DNA of 64,000 nucleotides, from assembly GCF_014201115.1 (NCBI RefSeq), contig NZ_JACHDO010000001.1, positions 4,774,001 to 4,838,000 on the forward strand, in the 5' to 3' direction. The first letter of the stretch is position 1. Every line of letters begins with the position of its first letter. The notes below the pieces were generated by a model. It did no database searches, had not been told where the DNA came from, and saw only the letters and a program-made list of their open reading frames with translations. Below are positions 34,114-44,263 of this stretch, one piece after another. The position numbers and the translations under genes were made by a program. The DNA is from Nocardiopsis metallicus (GTDB lineage: Bacteria; Actinomycetota; Actinomycetes; Streptosporangiales; Streptosporangiaceae).

Positions 34114-37100
34114 CTACTCCAGGTCGGCCTCGGCGAGCAGGTGCGCGGCGGCGGACGGGTCCCTGAGCACCGCGGCGAGCAGGTGGCGGCGGGACCACTG
34201 ACCAGCTCGCCAGCACAGCGCCCGGGCCAGCCCTTCCGTCCCCGAGGCGTGCACCGTGCCGTCGCCGGTGTACCACTCCACCTCCACACCGTCCACGGTG
34301 AGCTTCTGGTGGTGCAGGTAGGTGCGGTCCGGCTCCCGGTCACCGGAGAGGAACAGCGCCGCCTCGTCGGGCACCGCGCGGATCTGGCCGGCTGAGCCCA
34401 CCTTGCCGGTGACGCTCTCCGAGGCCAGCTCCAGGTCCAGCACGTCGGCGAGCCGCTCGGCGGAGGCGGCGTCGGCCAGGATCAGCGGCCGGTCGGCGAC
34501 CAGGGGCAGCAGGTCCGGGGAGTCCACCACCACGGCGTCCTCGGCGTCGGCCACCACGATCGACCCGCCCTGGACCGCGCGCACCAGGGAGGGCGGGGTG
34601 ACGAGGTCGGCGTCCACCCCGGCCAGGGCCGTCCACAGGCGGCGCAGGGCGGTGCGCCCCACCTGCCGGGCCGGGTCGGCGAGCCGGTTCAGCAGGTCGT
34701 CCGGGCCGTCGGGGTCGGCGATCAGGTCGGCCAGGCCGGTGCGCACGCCCAGGGCGCGGGCGAACTCGGGGTCGACGTCGGCGGGCACCTCGTCGTAGAG
34801 GCCGAGGAGGGCGGGTTCGGCGTCGGCGGTGCGCAGCTCGACCGGGGCGCGCCCGTCCAGGAGCGCCCGGGTGCGCAGCCACCAGGCGGTGTAGGAGGGC
34901 GCGTCGACGACCCGGCCATCCGGCATCAGCAGCCGGGCGGGTTCGGTGACGGCCTCGCGCGGCGTCCCCCGAGAGAGCATCGCCAGGGCCTGCGGCCAGG
35001 CCTCGTCGGCGATGTAGTCGAGGTCGGCGACGCACACCAGCTCGGGGACCACGGGCGGGAGTTCGGGGTCGCCGACGCGTTCGAGGACCTCGTCGGCCCA
35101 GTCCTCCAGGCCGTCGAGACCGTCCTCGCCCGCGGCGCCGTCGAAGACGTCGGCGAGGTCCTCACCGAGCGCGGTCTCCTCCGCACGGACCACGGTCAGC
35201 CCCCACAGGGCGCCCACGGCGCGCAGGGCGTCGGTGCCGTGGCGGTGAACGAGGTCGTCATGGACGGTGCCGAACGGAGCGTCGTCCACCAGCAGGTCGG
35301 CCAGGGGCGCACCGGGAACGAGGAGTTCGGCGGCGATCGAGTAGCCGTCCTCGTCGTCGCGCAGGGCCAGCTCGGACAGCCAGGGCGCGTCCTCGACCGT
35401 GGTGCCGGAGGCGGCGACCAGGTCCAGGACGGCCTCGGCGACGGGTTCGGGGTCCTCGGCGTCCAGGGACTCCCGGACGGCGGCCTCGGTGTTGGGGTCG
35501 GCCAGGACCGTGGCGGCCCCGGCCTCCACGGCGCCCAGTCGCAGCAGCAACGGGTGGGCGGCGTCGGGGTGCACCAGGCGCACGCCCAGAGTGGCCAGGA
35601 CGGCCGGGTCGAGCCGGTTGCCCTCGGCGTCGGTGACCTTCGCCCAGTCCTCGGTGGGCAGCAGCAGTGAGCGCGGGCCCCGGACCAGGCGGCCGTCGGC
35701 CAGCGGGACCGGCAGCGAGCCGAGTTCGTCGAGGTCGGCGCCACCGTTTCCGGCACTGCCCAGGGCGGCGTAGAGGGCCTCCCACCACTCCGGCGGGCGC
35801 TGGGTGTCGGCGAGCAGGTCGGCGAGGTCGGCCAGGCCCAGGCGGCGCACGCGCAGCGAGGCCAGCGCCGGGTGCCGAGGGCTCCAGGAGCCGGGCAGCA
35901 GCGGCGGGACGAGTTCGGCGAGCAGGTCGACGAGGTCGGCGGCGCCGCTCGCCCCGCCGGTGTCCAGCAGGACGGCCTCACGCGGGGCGACCGGGTGCCC
36001 GGCAGCGGTGACCAGGAACGGGGTGTCCGACAGGGGTTCGGCGACCCGTGCCCGGAAGACCGCGTCCACGGCGCCGCCGCCCACCCGGGTGGCGGGCACC
36101 AGGTCGAGGGCGGCCCTGGGCTCGAAGCGGCGCAGGAGCGCGCAGTAGGCGCTGGCGGCCTCCATGAGCAGGAGGTCGGTGGCACCGCCCGGCTGGACGG
36201 CGCGCCGGTCCGAGCCCAGCGGGAACGTGCCGATGAGAACCGCGGGCAGGTCGAGTTCGGTGTCGGTGGGGGTGGGCGCGTGCACGACGTTCTCGACGTC
36301 GGCGGGCAGCGCGGCCACACCACCGTCGGGGTCGACCGGCGCGGCCCAGGTCAGTGACCACGCGGCGCGGTCGCGCTCCTCGGTGGGGCGGTCCGCGAGC
36401 AGGTTCGGGTCGAACTCGCCGGAGCGGCTCAGGAGGCGCCAGGGCGTGACCCGGGTGCCGTCGGCGTCGTGCTGGGCGGTGACCAGGTCGATCCCGGCGG
36501 CCTCGTCCCCGGGTTCGCGGATGAGGGTTCGTTCCCGGCCGTCGACCACCACGCGCACCTCGACGAGGCCGTCCAGGGCGAGGAGGAGGGCCTCCCCGGT
36601 GCGGTCCAGCAGCTCCCGAACCCGCTCGCGGGCCTGGTCGTCGCGCAGGGCCAGAGTGACCACGGTGTCGTAGTGACTGGTCTCACCCGTGTCGTCGCCG
36701 GTGCCGCCCTCGATCCGGACAGGCTCCGGCACGACGTCGGCCGGGAAGGGCAGGCGCAGCATCGGCACCTGCCCGGCGCGGCGGCCCACCTCGTCGGCGA
36801 GGTCGGCGTGGGTGCCGTTGGCGTCGAGCAGGTCGGTGACCACGGCCCGGGCGCGTTCAGCGCAGAAGTGCACCACGGCACCGCCCGAATCCACGGTGAC
36901 GTCGTCGCTGAGCGCCACCACGGCGGAGAACCCGACCCCGAACCGGCCCGCCGAACCGTGGTCGTCGCGCTTGGTGGAGGCCCGCAGGGTGGCGAGGGAC
37001 TCCACTCCCTGCGGGGTCAGCGGGGCACCGGTGTTGGCGGCGGTGAGGCGGTCGCCGTCCAGTGCCAGGAGCAGGCGTCCGGGGACACCCGCGCGGCGCG

Positions 37101-37290
37101 CGGCGTCGGCCGCGTTCTGCGCGAGTTCGACCACCACCCGGTCGCGGTAGCCGCCCAGCGCGAAGTCCTCTTCGGCGTTGGCGTCCTCCCGGAACCGAGC
37201 GGGCGCGTCGGCCCACGCCGAAAGCACGCGTCGGCGCAGTTCGGCGGTGTTGAAAGGGTCGGCCACCGAAGCGGTCACCGGCTCGGCCAT
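34114..37290 (-). CDS. Large Hsp90/sacsin-type ATPase-domain protein
   Basis: 1058 aa. The N-terminal GHKL ATPase fold has the N-box ELAQNAADAARR (Glu55, Asn59, Asp62), ANTGAPLT and GRFGVGFSAV, as in sacsin-type Hsp90-like ATPases. The rest is a long Leu/Ala/Asp-rich region with no recognised catalytic motif, typical of the actinobacterial orthologues annotated as ATP-binding proteins. ATP-dependent chaperone-like activity is inference. ATG 37290 agrees with the N-terminal domain. It is preceded by the DUF3027 gene on the same strand, with a terminator between them. Confidence 0.85.
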   Translation of the reverse strand: MAEPVTASVADPFNTAELRRRVLSAWADAPARFREDANAEEDFALGGYRDRVVVELAQNAADAARRAGVPGRLLLALDGDRLTAANTGAPLTPQGVESLATLRASTKRDDHGSAGRFGVGFSAVVALSDDVTVDSGGAVVHFCAERARAVVTDLLDANGTHADLADEVGRRAGQVPMLRLPFPADVVPEPVRIEGGTGDDTGETSHYDTVVTLALRDDQARERVRELLDRTGEALLLALDGLVEVRVVVDGRERTLIREPGDEAAGIDLVTAQHDADGTRVTPWRLLSRSGEFDPNLLADRPTEERDRAAWSLTWAAPVDPDGGVAALPADVENVVHAPTPTDTELDLPAVLIGTFPLGSDRRAVQPGGATDLLLMEAASAYCALLRRFEPRAALDLVPATRVGGGAVDAVFRARVAEPLSDTPFLVTAAGHPVAPREAVLLDTGGASGAADLVDLLAELVPPLLPGSWSPRHPALASLRVRRLGLADLADLLADTQRPPEWWEALYAALGSAGNGGADLDELGSLPVPLADGRLVRGPRSLLLPTEDWAKVTDAEGNRLDPAVLATLGVRLVHPDAAHPLLLRLGAVEAGAATVLADPNTEAAVRESLDAEDPEPVAEAVLDLVAASGTTVEDAPWLSELALRDDEDGYSIAAELLVPGAPLADLLVDDAPFGTVHDDLVHRHGTDALRAVGALWGLTVVRAEETALGEDLADVFDGAAGEDGLDGLEDWADEVLERVGDPELPPVVPELVCVADLDYIADEAWPQALAMLSRGTPREAVTEPARLLMPDGRVVDAPSYTAWWLRTRALLDGRAPVELRTADAEPALLGLYDEVPADVDPEFARALGVRTGLADLIADPDGPDDLLNRLADPARQVGRTALRRLWTALAGVDADLVTPPSLVRAVQGGSIVVADAEDAVVVDSPDLLPLVADRPLILADAASAERLADVLDLELASESVTGKVGSAGQIRAVPDEAALFLSGDREPDRTYLHHQKLTVDGVEVEWYTGDGTVHASGTEGLARALCWRAGQWSRRHLLAAVLRDPSAAAHLLAEADLE

Positions 37291-37484
37291 GGTGGTCTCC
37301 TCCTGCGCTGGGAGCGCGGTCCGATCAGCCCTGCACGTGTTCTCGGAACACGCGCGGGCCCGGCAAGGGCGAGCGTGATGTGTAGGTCGACCCTAGCCGA
37401 CGGCCGGGGCTGTTCAAGCTCGGGTGGCCTCGCGTGGCGCGCACGCGCGGGCCCGCGGGTGAACGGCAGGCGTACGGATGGAAG

Positions 37485-37512
37485 GGACCCCGCCGCGATC
37501 GCGGCGGGGTCC
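37485..37512 (-). terminator. Palindromic terminator after the DUF3027 gene
   Basis: A 12-bp perfect stem, GGACCCCGCCGC, with a GATC loop, 38 bp downstream of the DUF3027 stop codon and before the next gene's upstream region. Confidence 0.75.
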
Positions 37513-37549
37513 GTGCTTCGGGTGGATCGGCCCGTGTGACCTGTGGTGG

Positions 37550-38365
37550 TCAGGAGTCGCTGGAGACCAGCTCCAGTTCCGCGGTGTCGTCGAAGACGAT
37601 GTGGTCGTACCCCACCTCGTCGACGACCGGTGCGACCGGCTCGTTCTGCGGGGCGGGGCGGCGGACCTCGGAGTGGGCTCCGCAGCCGTGGTCGAGTGAC
37701 ACGACCTTGCCGTCGTCGGGGGCGAACTCGTTGGTGCACACGCCGAACATCTGGCGCAGTTCACCGGCGAGAGGGGTCAGGAAACCGCAGGTGGTGCAGC
37801 GTGCCGGGGCCGCCGCGGCAATCGGGCTCCTCGGCCCGGCCTCGCCGTTGTACCAACGCTCCGCGGCCTGCTCGCGGCCGACCTCGGAGAGGACCTGGCG
37901 GCGGCCGAGTCCCAGCTCCCACACCATCTGCTTGTCCATGCCCTCGGCGTCGAGTTCGCTGTCGGGCACCTGCGCGTAGCCGGGGACGAGACGTTCGTCG
38001 TCCTCCTCGGTGGGCAGCAGGTCCCCCACACCGACGTCGCCCGGGCGGAGTCGTTCCTTCCAGGGCACCCACTCGGGAGCGGTCAGGGCGCCCTCGCCGG
38101 GAAGCAGGACGACCTCGTTGACGGTGACGTCCTTGGCGCGCGAGGCGCGGACGACGGTGACCGCGTAGGTCCATCCCGGGTAGGAGGGGTCCAGGCACTC
38201 GAAGTAGTGGGTGACCAGGCGTGTGTCCTCGACCTGGGCGGTGAGGTGCTCACCGACCCAATCGGGTCGCCCGACCTCCGCCGCCACCGAGCGGGCCAGA
38301 TCCACCGCGTCGATACATGCCTTGTCCGGTACAGGAGAACGTCGAGAAGGGCTCACGTCACCCAT
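37550..38365 (-). CDS. DUF3027-family protein
   Basis: 271 aa. Actinobacterial DUF3027 hallmarks are visible: EVGRPDWVGEHLTAQVEDTR, TYAVTVVRASRAKDVTVNEV, and the tail with GYDHIVFDDTAELELV. A CTTCGFLTPLAG block, later VCTNEFAPDDG, and a Cys in DHGCGAH suggest a zinc-type site. Start at ATG 38365 (38371 possible). The family's role is unknown. Followed by a strong terminator. Confidence 0.85.
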   Translation of the reverse strand: MGDVSPSRRSPVPDKACIDAVDLARSVAAEVGRPDWVGEHLTAQVEDTRLVTHYFECLDPSYPGWTYAVTVVRASRAKDVTVNEVVLLPGEGALTAPEWVPWKERLRPGDVGVGDLLPTEEDDERLVPGYAQVPDSELDAEGMDKQMVWELGLGRRQVLSEVGREQAAERWYNGEAGPRSPIAAAAPARCTTCGFLTPLAGELRQMFGVCTNEFAPDDGKVVSLDHGCGAHSEVRRPAPQNEPVAPVVDEVGYDHIVFDDTAELELVSSDS

Positions 38366-38617
38366 TCTCACTGATCGCGGGCACCGATTTGACCATAACG
38401 CGGGTCAAGGTTCGCCCGATACACCCTCTAGACGGAGTCTTGTGCTCGCGCGGGGGACGGATGCCCGCGACACGAGGGCCCGCCAGCCGCGTTTTCGGGG
38501 GGTCGGTCAGTGCGCACACACGTTTTTTCGGCCCGCCTGTCACCACCGTCCGCTCTGGCGTGTCAAAGGGATGAGAACAGGCAGGACGAGGGAGAACGGG
38601 GTCCGGGGACGGAGAAA

Positions 38618-38651
38618 GGCCGTGGCGGGCGTCGGCACGTCCGCCACGGCC
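38618..38651 (-). terminator. Terminator after the cold-shock gene
   Basis: GGCCGTGGCGG pairs perfectly with CCGCCACGGCC around a 12-nt loop, 25 bp beyond the stop of the cold-shock gene on the minus strand. Confidence 0.7.
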
Positions 38652-38675
38652 TCGGGGAGCCCGTCTGGCCGGGGG

Positions 38676-39059
38676 TCAGGCCTCCAGGTCGTCAGCCACC
38701 GCGCGCAGCACGGCGGCGACCCTGGACGATTCGCGCTTGTCCGGGTGGCGGCCGCGCCGGTAGCCGTTGGAGACGTTCTCCAGGAGTTTGATGAGGTCCT
38801 CGGTGATGAGCACCATCTCGTCGGGCTTCTTGCGCCGCGCCTTGGCCACCGAGTGCTGTGTGTCCAGGATCTTGACCTGGAGCGCCTGGGCGCCCTTGCG
38901 CCCTTCGGCCACGCCGAACTCGACCCGCTGGCCGGGATTGAGAGAGGTGGTTCCGGACGGCAGGGAGGTGGAGTGCACGAAGACCTCACCTCCGTCGTCC
39001 CGGGTGAGAAAGCCGAAACCCTTGTCGCCGTCGTACCACTTGACCTTGCCGGTGGGCAC
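38676..39059 (-). CDS. Cold-shock-domain protein with C-terminal helix
   Basis: 127 aa. The cold-shock domain (about residues 1-65) has KVKWYDGDKGFGFLTRDDG (RNP1) and EVFVHSTSLPSG (RNP2), which bind single-stranded RNA/DNA. A further ~60-residue helical extension (KKPDEMVLITEDLIKLLENV) sets it apart from the 67-aa CspA type and is typical of the longer actinobacterial form. Upstream, 39060-39613 holds no gene, so a long leader is possible; many such genes are controlled in the 5' leader. Confidence 0.92.
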   Translation of the reverse strand: MPTGKVKWYDGDKGFGFLTRDDGGEVFVHSTSLPSGTTSLNPGQRVEFGVAEGRKGAQALQVKILDTQHSVAKARRKKPDEMVLITEDLIKLLENVSNGYRRGRHPDKRESSRVAAVLRAVADDLEA

Positions 39060-39613
39060 GTAGAGACCTCATGCTTTCACTGACGGGCGCACGAGGACTT
39101 CGGAAACGGTGCCGTCCACCTTTCCTCCCGCCCCGGGCGGCCCCTGGTTTCCATGGGTGCGCCCAGGTTAGTGCCCGACACCTCACCAATGCGAGGGGAT
39201 TGTGGTGTGACCGTTTTCCGGGCCCTTCCCGGGAACTCCGCCCGGCACTTCTCGGGGCGGTATCCGAGCACGGGGACGGGCGCGTGAAACGAGGCCCGGA
39301 TACGGCTCACCCGGGCCCCGTTGGGTCGACGTCGCCCCGTCGCCGCTGGGTGCGGAGTATGGGACGGGACTCGGCGGAGCCAGGGGCGCCGTCGACAAGC
39401 TGGTGTCCGGACTGGAGGCCGGAGCACCTGACGTGACCGCCCTGAAGCGAAAGCGGCGGTGTACCGACATGACTACCCGAAGCAACCCGCTCGGATGCCC
39501 GGTAACGGGCCGACCGGAAAAGGTTATTCCCCAGGGTTTGCCAACCGATGACGCTGAGGAGCAGGCCGAACGGGTCAGGTCAGCGGACACGGAGCGGGTC
39601 GGTCCGGGGCGGG
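39060..39613. other. Gene-free region upstream of the cold-shock gene
   Basis: No coding frame here shows convincing codon use; the open frames on both strands are Arg/Pro/Ser-rich by-products of high GC. No tRNA or obvious riboswitch was recognised. It may hold the promoter and leader of the cold-shock gene. Confidence 0.5.
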
Positions 39614-40375
39614 TCAGCTCCCGGCGGATCGGTCCGCGGCCCGGGCCGAGCGGGCGGCCTTCGGGAAGAGGTACAGCACGCACGCCAGGGAGGCGAGTCC
39701 GAGCGCGGGGACGCCGGTGGCCGGCAGGGCCTGCTGGATGTACTGGTCGATGAACTTCGCCTCGCCCGTCCACAGGGTCATCCCGACCACGCAGGCCGCG
39801 AGGGGGAACCCCACGCCGATCCACTTGTCGAGGGCGTTCCACACCTGGCTGAGGATGATGAGGGCGGCGCCGAGCACCCACAGGAAGGCGACGTCCCACC
39901 ACACCCCGGAGAGCACGAGTACGGCCAGTGCCACGGCCTCGGGCGGGTGGTGGCGCGCGAGCACGAGGCTGTTGCGGGTCACCCCGGGCTTGCGGGCGAC
40001 CCGGCCGTCCATGCGCAGGTCGGTCTGGCTGGGCCCCTCCAGCAGGGACATGAGCCCCTGGTGCGGGCCGCCGCGCCAGGGCGGGGGCGGACGGTCGGCG
40101 TGTCGGGGTTTGGGCGGGATCATCTCGTCGTCCTCGAGATCGACCTCCCGGCCGGTGAGCTCCTCCTGCACGATGTGCTCGGGGGAACCGAAGCCGCGAA
40201 GGATCCGCCGCACGGTGTCGACGTCGTCGTTGTCGGCCGCCTCGCGGCGCTCGTCAATGCGCGCACGCAGGCTGGTCAGGTAGGCGGTCCGCTCCTTAGC
40301 CGTCACACGACCGTGCAGCGCAAGTCCGACATCGGAGAGATAGTCGAGTACCAATTGTTCCGAGCGCTGGGTCAT
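39614..40375 (-). CDS. HAAS-like membrane protein
   Basis: 253 aa from ATG 40375. The N-terminal ~70 residues (SEQLVLDYLSDVGLALHGRV, LRARIDERREAADNDDVDTV, RRILRGFGSPEHIVQE) look like the HAAS helical domain seen in signalling-associated membrane proteins. A Pro-rich linker follows, then four hydrophobic segments (for example VALAVLVLSGVWWDVAFLWV, FPLAACVVGMTLW). Function unknown. The divergent neighbour is the helicase-C/WYL-like gene. Confidence 0.7.
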   Translation of the reverse strand: MTQRSEQLVLDYLSDVGLALHGRVTAKERTAYLTSLRARIDERREAADNDDVDTVRRILRGFGSPEHIVQEELTGREVDLEDDEMIPPKPRHADRPPPPWRGGPHQGLMSLLEGPSQTDLRMDGRVARKPGVTRNSLVLARHHPPEAVALAVLVLSGVWWDVAFLWVLGAALIILSQVWNALDKWIGVGFPLAACVVGMTLWTGEAKFIDQYIQQALPATGVPALGLASLACVLYLFPKAARSARAADRSAGS

Positions 40376-40540
40376 GGCCCCATATTGGCCCACAATGACC
40401 TGCCGTTTAACCCCTCCTGCCTAATTTCGGTCGGAGAATTCTCCTCCGATACGGTTCAGGGCTCCGTGCCGGGTGGCGCACGCGGGGTCGGGAGGGGAGC
40501 GGGTGCGACCCGCCCGGCGCCATCACCTAGCGTTGACGTG

Positions 40541-43000
40541 ATGACCGACAACGCACGACCCGGTTCCGGCCGGGGCACGGACGGCCCCGACAGCGAGTCG
40601 CCGGGGCGGCCCCCCACGTTCACCGCCTGGCTGCGGTCCCGTTCCGACGCGGAGCTCACCGCGCTGCTGAACGCCCGTCCGGACCTGGCGCAGCCGGTCC
40701 CGGCCGACATCGGCGCCCTGGCCCACCGCGCGACCTCGCGCAACGCGGCCCTGCGCGCCCTGGAGCGGCTCGACCGGTTCACCCTCCAGGTGTTGGAGGC
40801 CGTGGTCGCGCTCGGGGACGACCGCCTGTCCGAGCCGGTCGGCGCACCGCCCGCGGACGTCGCCCGGGGGCTCGGCCTGACCCCCTCGGATGGCCGTGGC
40901 CGGGACCCGCTCGACGAGGCCCTGGACACCCTGCTCTCCCTCGCCCTGATCTGGCCGGACCACGGCCGGCTGCGGCCGCTCCAGGTCCTGCGCGAACTCC
41001 TACCCCATCCGGCGCGGCTGGGGCCGCCCACGCGCGCCCTCCTGGCGGCGCTCCCGCACGGCGCCGCCAAGCGGCTGGCGGACGACCTCGTGCCGCACAG
41101 CACCGCCAACTCCCCGGTGGAGACGGTGGCCACCGCGCTGGCCGCCCCCGCCCGGATCGCGGCGCTCGTGGACCAGGTCGGGGCTTCCGCGCGCCGCCTG
41201 CTGGACAACCTCGCCTGGGGTCCGCCCAACGGCACGGTCTCCGACGCACGCCGGGAGATCACCCTGGCCACGGCCTCCTCGCCGGTGGAGACCCTCATCG
41301 CCCGCGGCCTGCTGGTGGCCACCGGGGACGACACCCTGACGCTGCCCCGCGAGGTCGGCCTGCACCTGCGCTCCGGCGTGCTGTTCCGCGACGTCAGCAC
41401 CGCCCCACCCGCCTTCGAGGGCGGACAGGTCTCCCCCGGCACCGTCGCCCGTGCCGCGGCGGGGCAGGCCTTCACCGTGCTGCGCGCCGTGGAGGAGCTG
41501 CTGGAGCGCTGGTCCCAGGAACCCGCCGCGGTCCTGCGCAACGGCGGTCTGGGCGTGCGCGACCTGCGCCGGGCCGCCCACGCCATGGACTGCGACGAGG
41601 ACACCGCCGCCCTGTACCTGGAGGTCGTGCGGGCAGCCGGGCTGATCGGCACTGACGACCGGGTCTCCGGGGAGTGGCTGCCCACCCGCGAGTACGACCT
41701 GTGGCGGGAGCGCTCTCCCGAGCACCGGTGGCTGCTCCTGGCCCGAGCCTGGCTGGGCTCGGACCGGGTTGCCTCGCTGACGGGTTCACGCGACGCGGGC
41801 GGCCGGGTACGCAACGTGCTCGGCCCCGGTCTGGTCCGGCCCGCCGCGCCGCAGGCCCGCCGCGACCTGCTCACCGAGCTGGGTTCGGCCGGGCCCGGCC
41901 TGGCACCGGACAGGGTTTCACTGGCCGCCCGGCTGGCCTGGCACCGTCCCCGCCGCCAGTCCCCCGTCTACACCGAACTCGTAGAGGCCGCCGCGACCGA
42001 GGCCGCGGCGCTCGGCCTGACCGGCGTGGGAGCGCTCGCCGAGCACACCCGCCCGCTGCTCACCCACGATGAGAACGCCGATGAGGAGGCCGCGCGGATC
42101 CTGTCCGCCGAGCTGCCGCAACCGCTGGACTACGTGCTCGTCCAGGGCGACCTGACCGCCGTGGCCCCGGGGCCGCTCGTCACCGAGCTGGCCCGCGAAC
42201 TCGCCCTGACCGCCGACGTGGAGTCCACCGGCGGGGCGACCGTGTACCGCTTCACCGAGGACTCGATCCGCCGAGCACTGGACGCCGGTCGCGGCGTCGC
42301 CGACATCACCAACCTGCTGGAACGCCACTCCCGCACCCCGCTGCCGCAGGCCCTGCGCTACCTCGTCTCGGACGTGGGCCGCAAGCACGGCAGGCTGCGC
42401 ACCGGTTCGGCCGCCAGCTACCTGCGCTGCGACGAACCCGCGCTGCTGACCGAGCTGGTCGCCGACCGCCGCGCCACCGACCTGGAGCTGCGGCTCCTGG
42501 CCCCGACCGTGGTGGTCAGCGGCCTGAACCGGGCCGCGCTCACCGAACGCCTGCGCCAACTGGGCTACCACCCGGTGCCAGAGAGCGGCGACGGCACGAT
42601 GCGGCTCAGCCGCCCCGAGGTCCGCCGAGCCGAACCCGACGCCTCCTCCCCCGCCGAGAACGCGCCGACCACCGAACTGACCCGGGCCGCCGTGCGCGCG
42701 CTGCGCGCCGGTGACGAGGCCGCCAACATCGCCCGGATCCCGGTGTCCCTCCCCCAGGGCGGAACGGCGGGTTCCAGGGCCAGCGCGGTCATGGAAGTCC
42801 TCTCCGAAGCCGCCGCGGCCGAACGCCGCGTGTGGATCGGCTACACCGACACCGACGGCCGCCAGGTCAGCCGCGTCGTGGAGCCCGCCAGCGTGGACGG
42901 AGGCTTCCTCACCGCCTACGACACCACCCGGGACGCGGTCCACCGCTTCGCCGTCCACCGCATCACGGGAGTGGCGGAACTGGAGGCCGCCCCGGACTGA
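40541..43000 (+). CDS. Helicase C-terminal-domain/WYL-like actinobacterial protein
   Basis: 819 aa from ATG 40541. Actinobacterial 'helicase C-terminal domain' proteins have this layout: a Leu/Arg/Ala-rich winged-helix series and a middle region (AEEPQPLDYVLVQGDLTAVA-type at about residue 520), then a C-terminal WYL-like stretch (VWIGYTDTDGRQVSRVVEPA followed by RFAVHRITGV). The gene for the XPB-type helicase lies 1.5 kb downstream on the same strand, an arrangement also known from mycobacteria. A joint role in DNA repair is inferred. Confidence 0.8.
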   Translation: MTDNARPGSGRGTDGPDSESPGRPPTFTAWLRSRSDAELTALLNARPDLAQPVPADIGALAHRATSRNAALRALERLDRFTLQVLEAVVALGDDRLSEPVGAPPADVARGLGLTPSDGRGRDPLDEALDTLLSLALIWPDHGRLRPLQVLRELLPHPARLGPPTRALLAALPHGAAKRLADDLVPHSTANSPVETVATALAAPARIAALVDQVGASARRLLDNLAWGPPNGTVSDARREITLATASSPVETLIARGLLVATGDDTLTLPREVGLHLRSGVLFRDVSTAPPAFEGGQVSPGTVARAAAGQAFTVLRAVEELLERWSQEPAAVLRNGGLGVRDLRRAAHAMDCDEDTAALYLEVVRAAGLIGTDDRVSGEWLPTREYDLWRERSPEHRWLLLARAWLGSDRVASLTGSRDAGGRVRNVLGPGLVRPAAPQARRDLLTELGSAGPGLAPDRVSLAARLAWHRPRRQSPVYTELVEAAATEAAALGLTGVGALAEHTRPLLTHDENADEEAARILSAELPQPLDYVLVQGDLTAVAPGPLVTELARELALTADVESTGGATVYRFTEDSIRRALDAGRGVADITNLLERHSRTPLPQALRYLVSDVGRKHGRLRTGSAASYLRCDEPALLTELVADRRATDLELRLLAPTVVVSGLNRAALTERLRQLGYHPVPESGDGTMRLSRPEVRRAEPDASSPAENAPTTELTRAAVRALRAGDEAANIARIPVSLPQGGTAGSRASAVMEVLSEAAAAERRVWIGYTDTDGRQVSRVVEPASVDGGFLTAYDTTRDAVHRFAVHRITGVAELEAAPD

Positions 43001-43142
43001 GCTGGTCTCCACGAGCCCCGGGCACCGTTCCGGCACCGTGCGGTTCAGGGGGATCGAGGAGGACCCGGGGTGACGCGGAACGCCGACGGGGTCGGAGGGC
43101 TAGAGTGGCGGTGGTCGACCACCGATGGCGGGAGAAGCCCCC

Positions 43143-43571
43143 ATGAGCAACGCACCGCTGCCCCCTGGAGCCTCCTCTCCCCGTGACCGGGGGCGGGAGG
43201 AACGCGCGCCCGAGAGCCGGGACCGGGCACCCGAGCGGGAGCGCGATCGTGACGATGACCGGCACGGCTCGGCCCCGGTGGGCTCGACCGGCGGCGCCAA
43301 CAGCTCCACCATGGCGCTGATCCTGCACGCGGTGACCGCCCTGTGCTGCATGAACTGGATCTTCGGCATCGCCGGGATCACCTTCGCGGTGCGGGCCGCG
43401 CACGCGCGGGACCGGGGCCGACCGGACCAGGCCGAAGTGCTCACCCGGTACTCCTGGTACTGCCTGGGCGCGGCCGGGGTGATGTTCTTCGTGATGCTGG
43501 TGCTGACCTTCGTGATGTTCACGCAGGCGGGGAACTGGATCCAGCAGATCGTCCCCGTGACCAACTTCTGA
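43143..43571 (+). CDS. CD225/dispanin-like membrane protein
   Basis: 142 aa. The first ~55 residues are charged and Pro/Arg-rich, followed by two hydrophobic segments. The segment ALILHAVTALCCMNWIFGIA, the connecting RAAHARDRGRPDQAEVLTR and the second helix fit the CD225/dispanin pattern (hydrophobic helix, short charged loop with GD/GR-like residue, second helix). Role unknown. Grouped with the next gene between two helicase-type genes. Confidence 0.6.
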   Translation: MSNAPLPPGASSPRDRGREERAPESRDRAPERERDRDDDRHGSAPVGSTGGANSSTMALILHAVTALCCMNWIFGIAGITFAVRAAHARDRGRPDQAEVLTRYSWYCLGAAGVMFFVMLVLTFVMFTQAGNWIQQIVPVTNF

Positions 43572-43651
43572 CCCCCTGGCCACGACCGGCTTGACCCCTG
43601 GTTGGGGGAATAAGGACGTCATCGCCCGCTTTCGAACCGGGTAGGGCGGGT

Positions 43652-44263
43652 ATGCGGACCACAGACACAGGGCCCGGAAGCAAGGGCTCAGGCACAGGGG
43701 CTCAGCGTGAGGAGACACGGCCAGCGGTGAACGGCGACCGGAGCGACCCCAGGGACTTCTGGAAACGGGAGCGGAGTTCCGTGCCCGGTGCCGGTCCGCC
43801 CGCGAGCCCTCCCCGCGCACACGTACCGGCGGCGCCCGCACCGCCGCCACAGCCGCCGCGGCCGTCCTTCCCGCCCGGACCCGGGTACCCGACCGCCGCC
43901 CCGGTACCACCGCCGGTCCCGGGACCGGCGCCACCCGGCGCCGTGTACCCGGTGGGAGCCCCGCTTCCCTCCGGACCGCCGCCGCGCGTGGGCGGGGCCG
44001 TCGCGGCGCTGGTCGTGGCGCTCTGCACCCTGGCGGTCCCGGTTCTCGGTATCGCCCTCGGCCTGTGGTTCTTCATCCTGGTCGCCAACGTCCCCGGCAT
44101 CGTGCTGGGGATCATCGCCCTGGTCAAGATCCCCAACGCCGTCGATGTGGAGCGGTACATCCGCTACACCTGGGCCTGCACCTTCGCCTACACCGCCCTG
44201 TCGGTGGTGTTCCTGGTCCCGGTGATCGTTCTCGCGCTGCTCTTCCTGCTCGTCGGCGTCTGA
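43652..44263 (+). CDS. Pro-rich membrane protein, DUF4190/CD225-like
   Basis: 203 aa. A long Pro/Ala/Gly-rich cytosolic stretch (about residues 45-115) precedes three hydrophobic segments: VAALVVALCTLAVPVLGIAL, LWFFILVANVPGIVLGIIAL and the last helices. The short loop KIPNAVDVERYIRYTW between helices is a dispanin-like feature. An internal GTG (43727) could be the true start. Function unknown. Confidence 0.6.
   Translation: MRTTDTGPGSKGSGTGAQREETRPAVNGDRSDPRDFWKRERSSVPGAGPPASPPRAHVPAAPAPPPQPPRPSFPPGPGYPTAAPVPPPVPGPAPPGAVYPVGAPLPSGPPPRVGGAVAALVVALCTLAVPVLGIALGLWFFILVANVPGIVLGIIALVKIPNAVDVERYIRYTWACTFAYTALSVVFLVPVIVLALLFLLVGV

Noticed and set aside
38389-38409. TTGACC..GGTCAA inverted repeat as DUF3027 operator
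   Set aside because: Only six paired bases, and spacing to any -10 is wrong; not strong enough to list.
39183-39902. Minus-strand frame over the cold-shock upstream region
   Set aside because: Arg/Pro-rich composition and overlap with the HAAS-like gene in another frame; no support.
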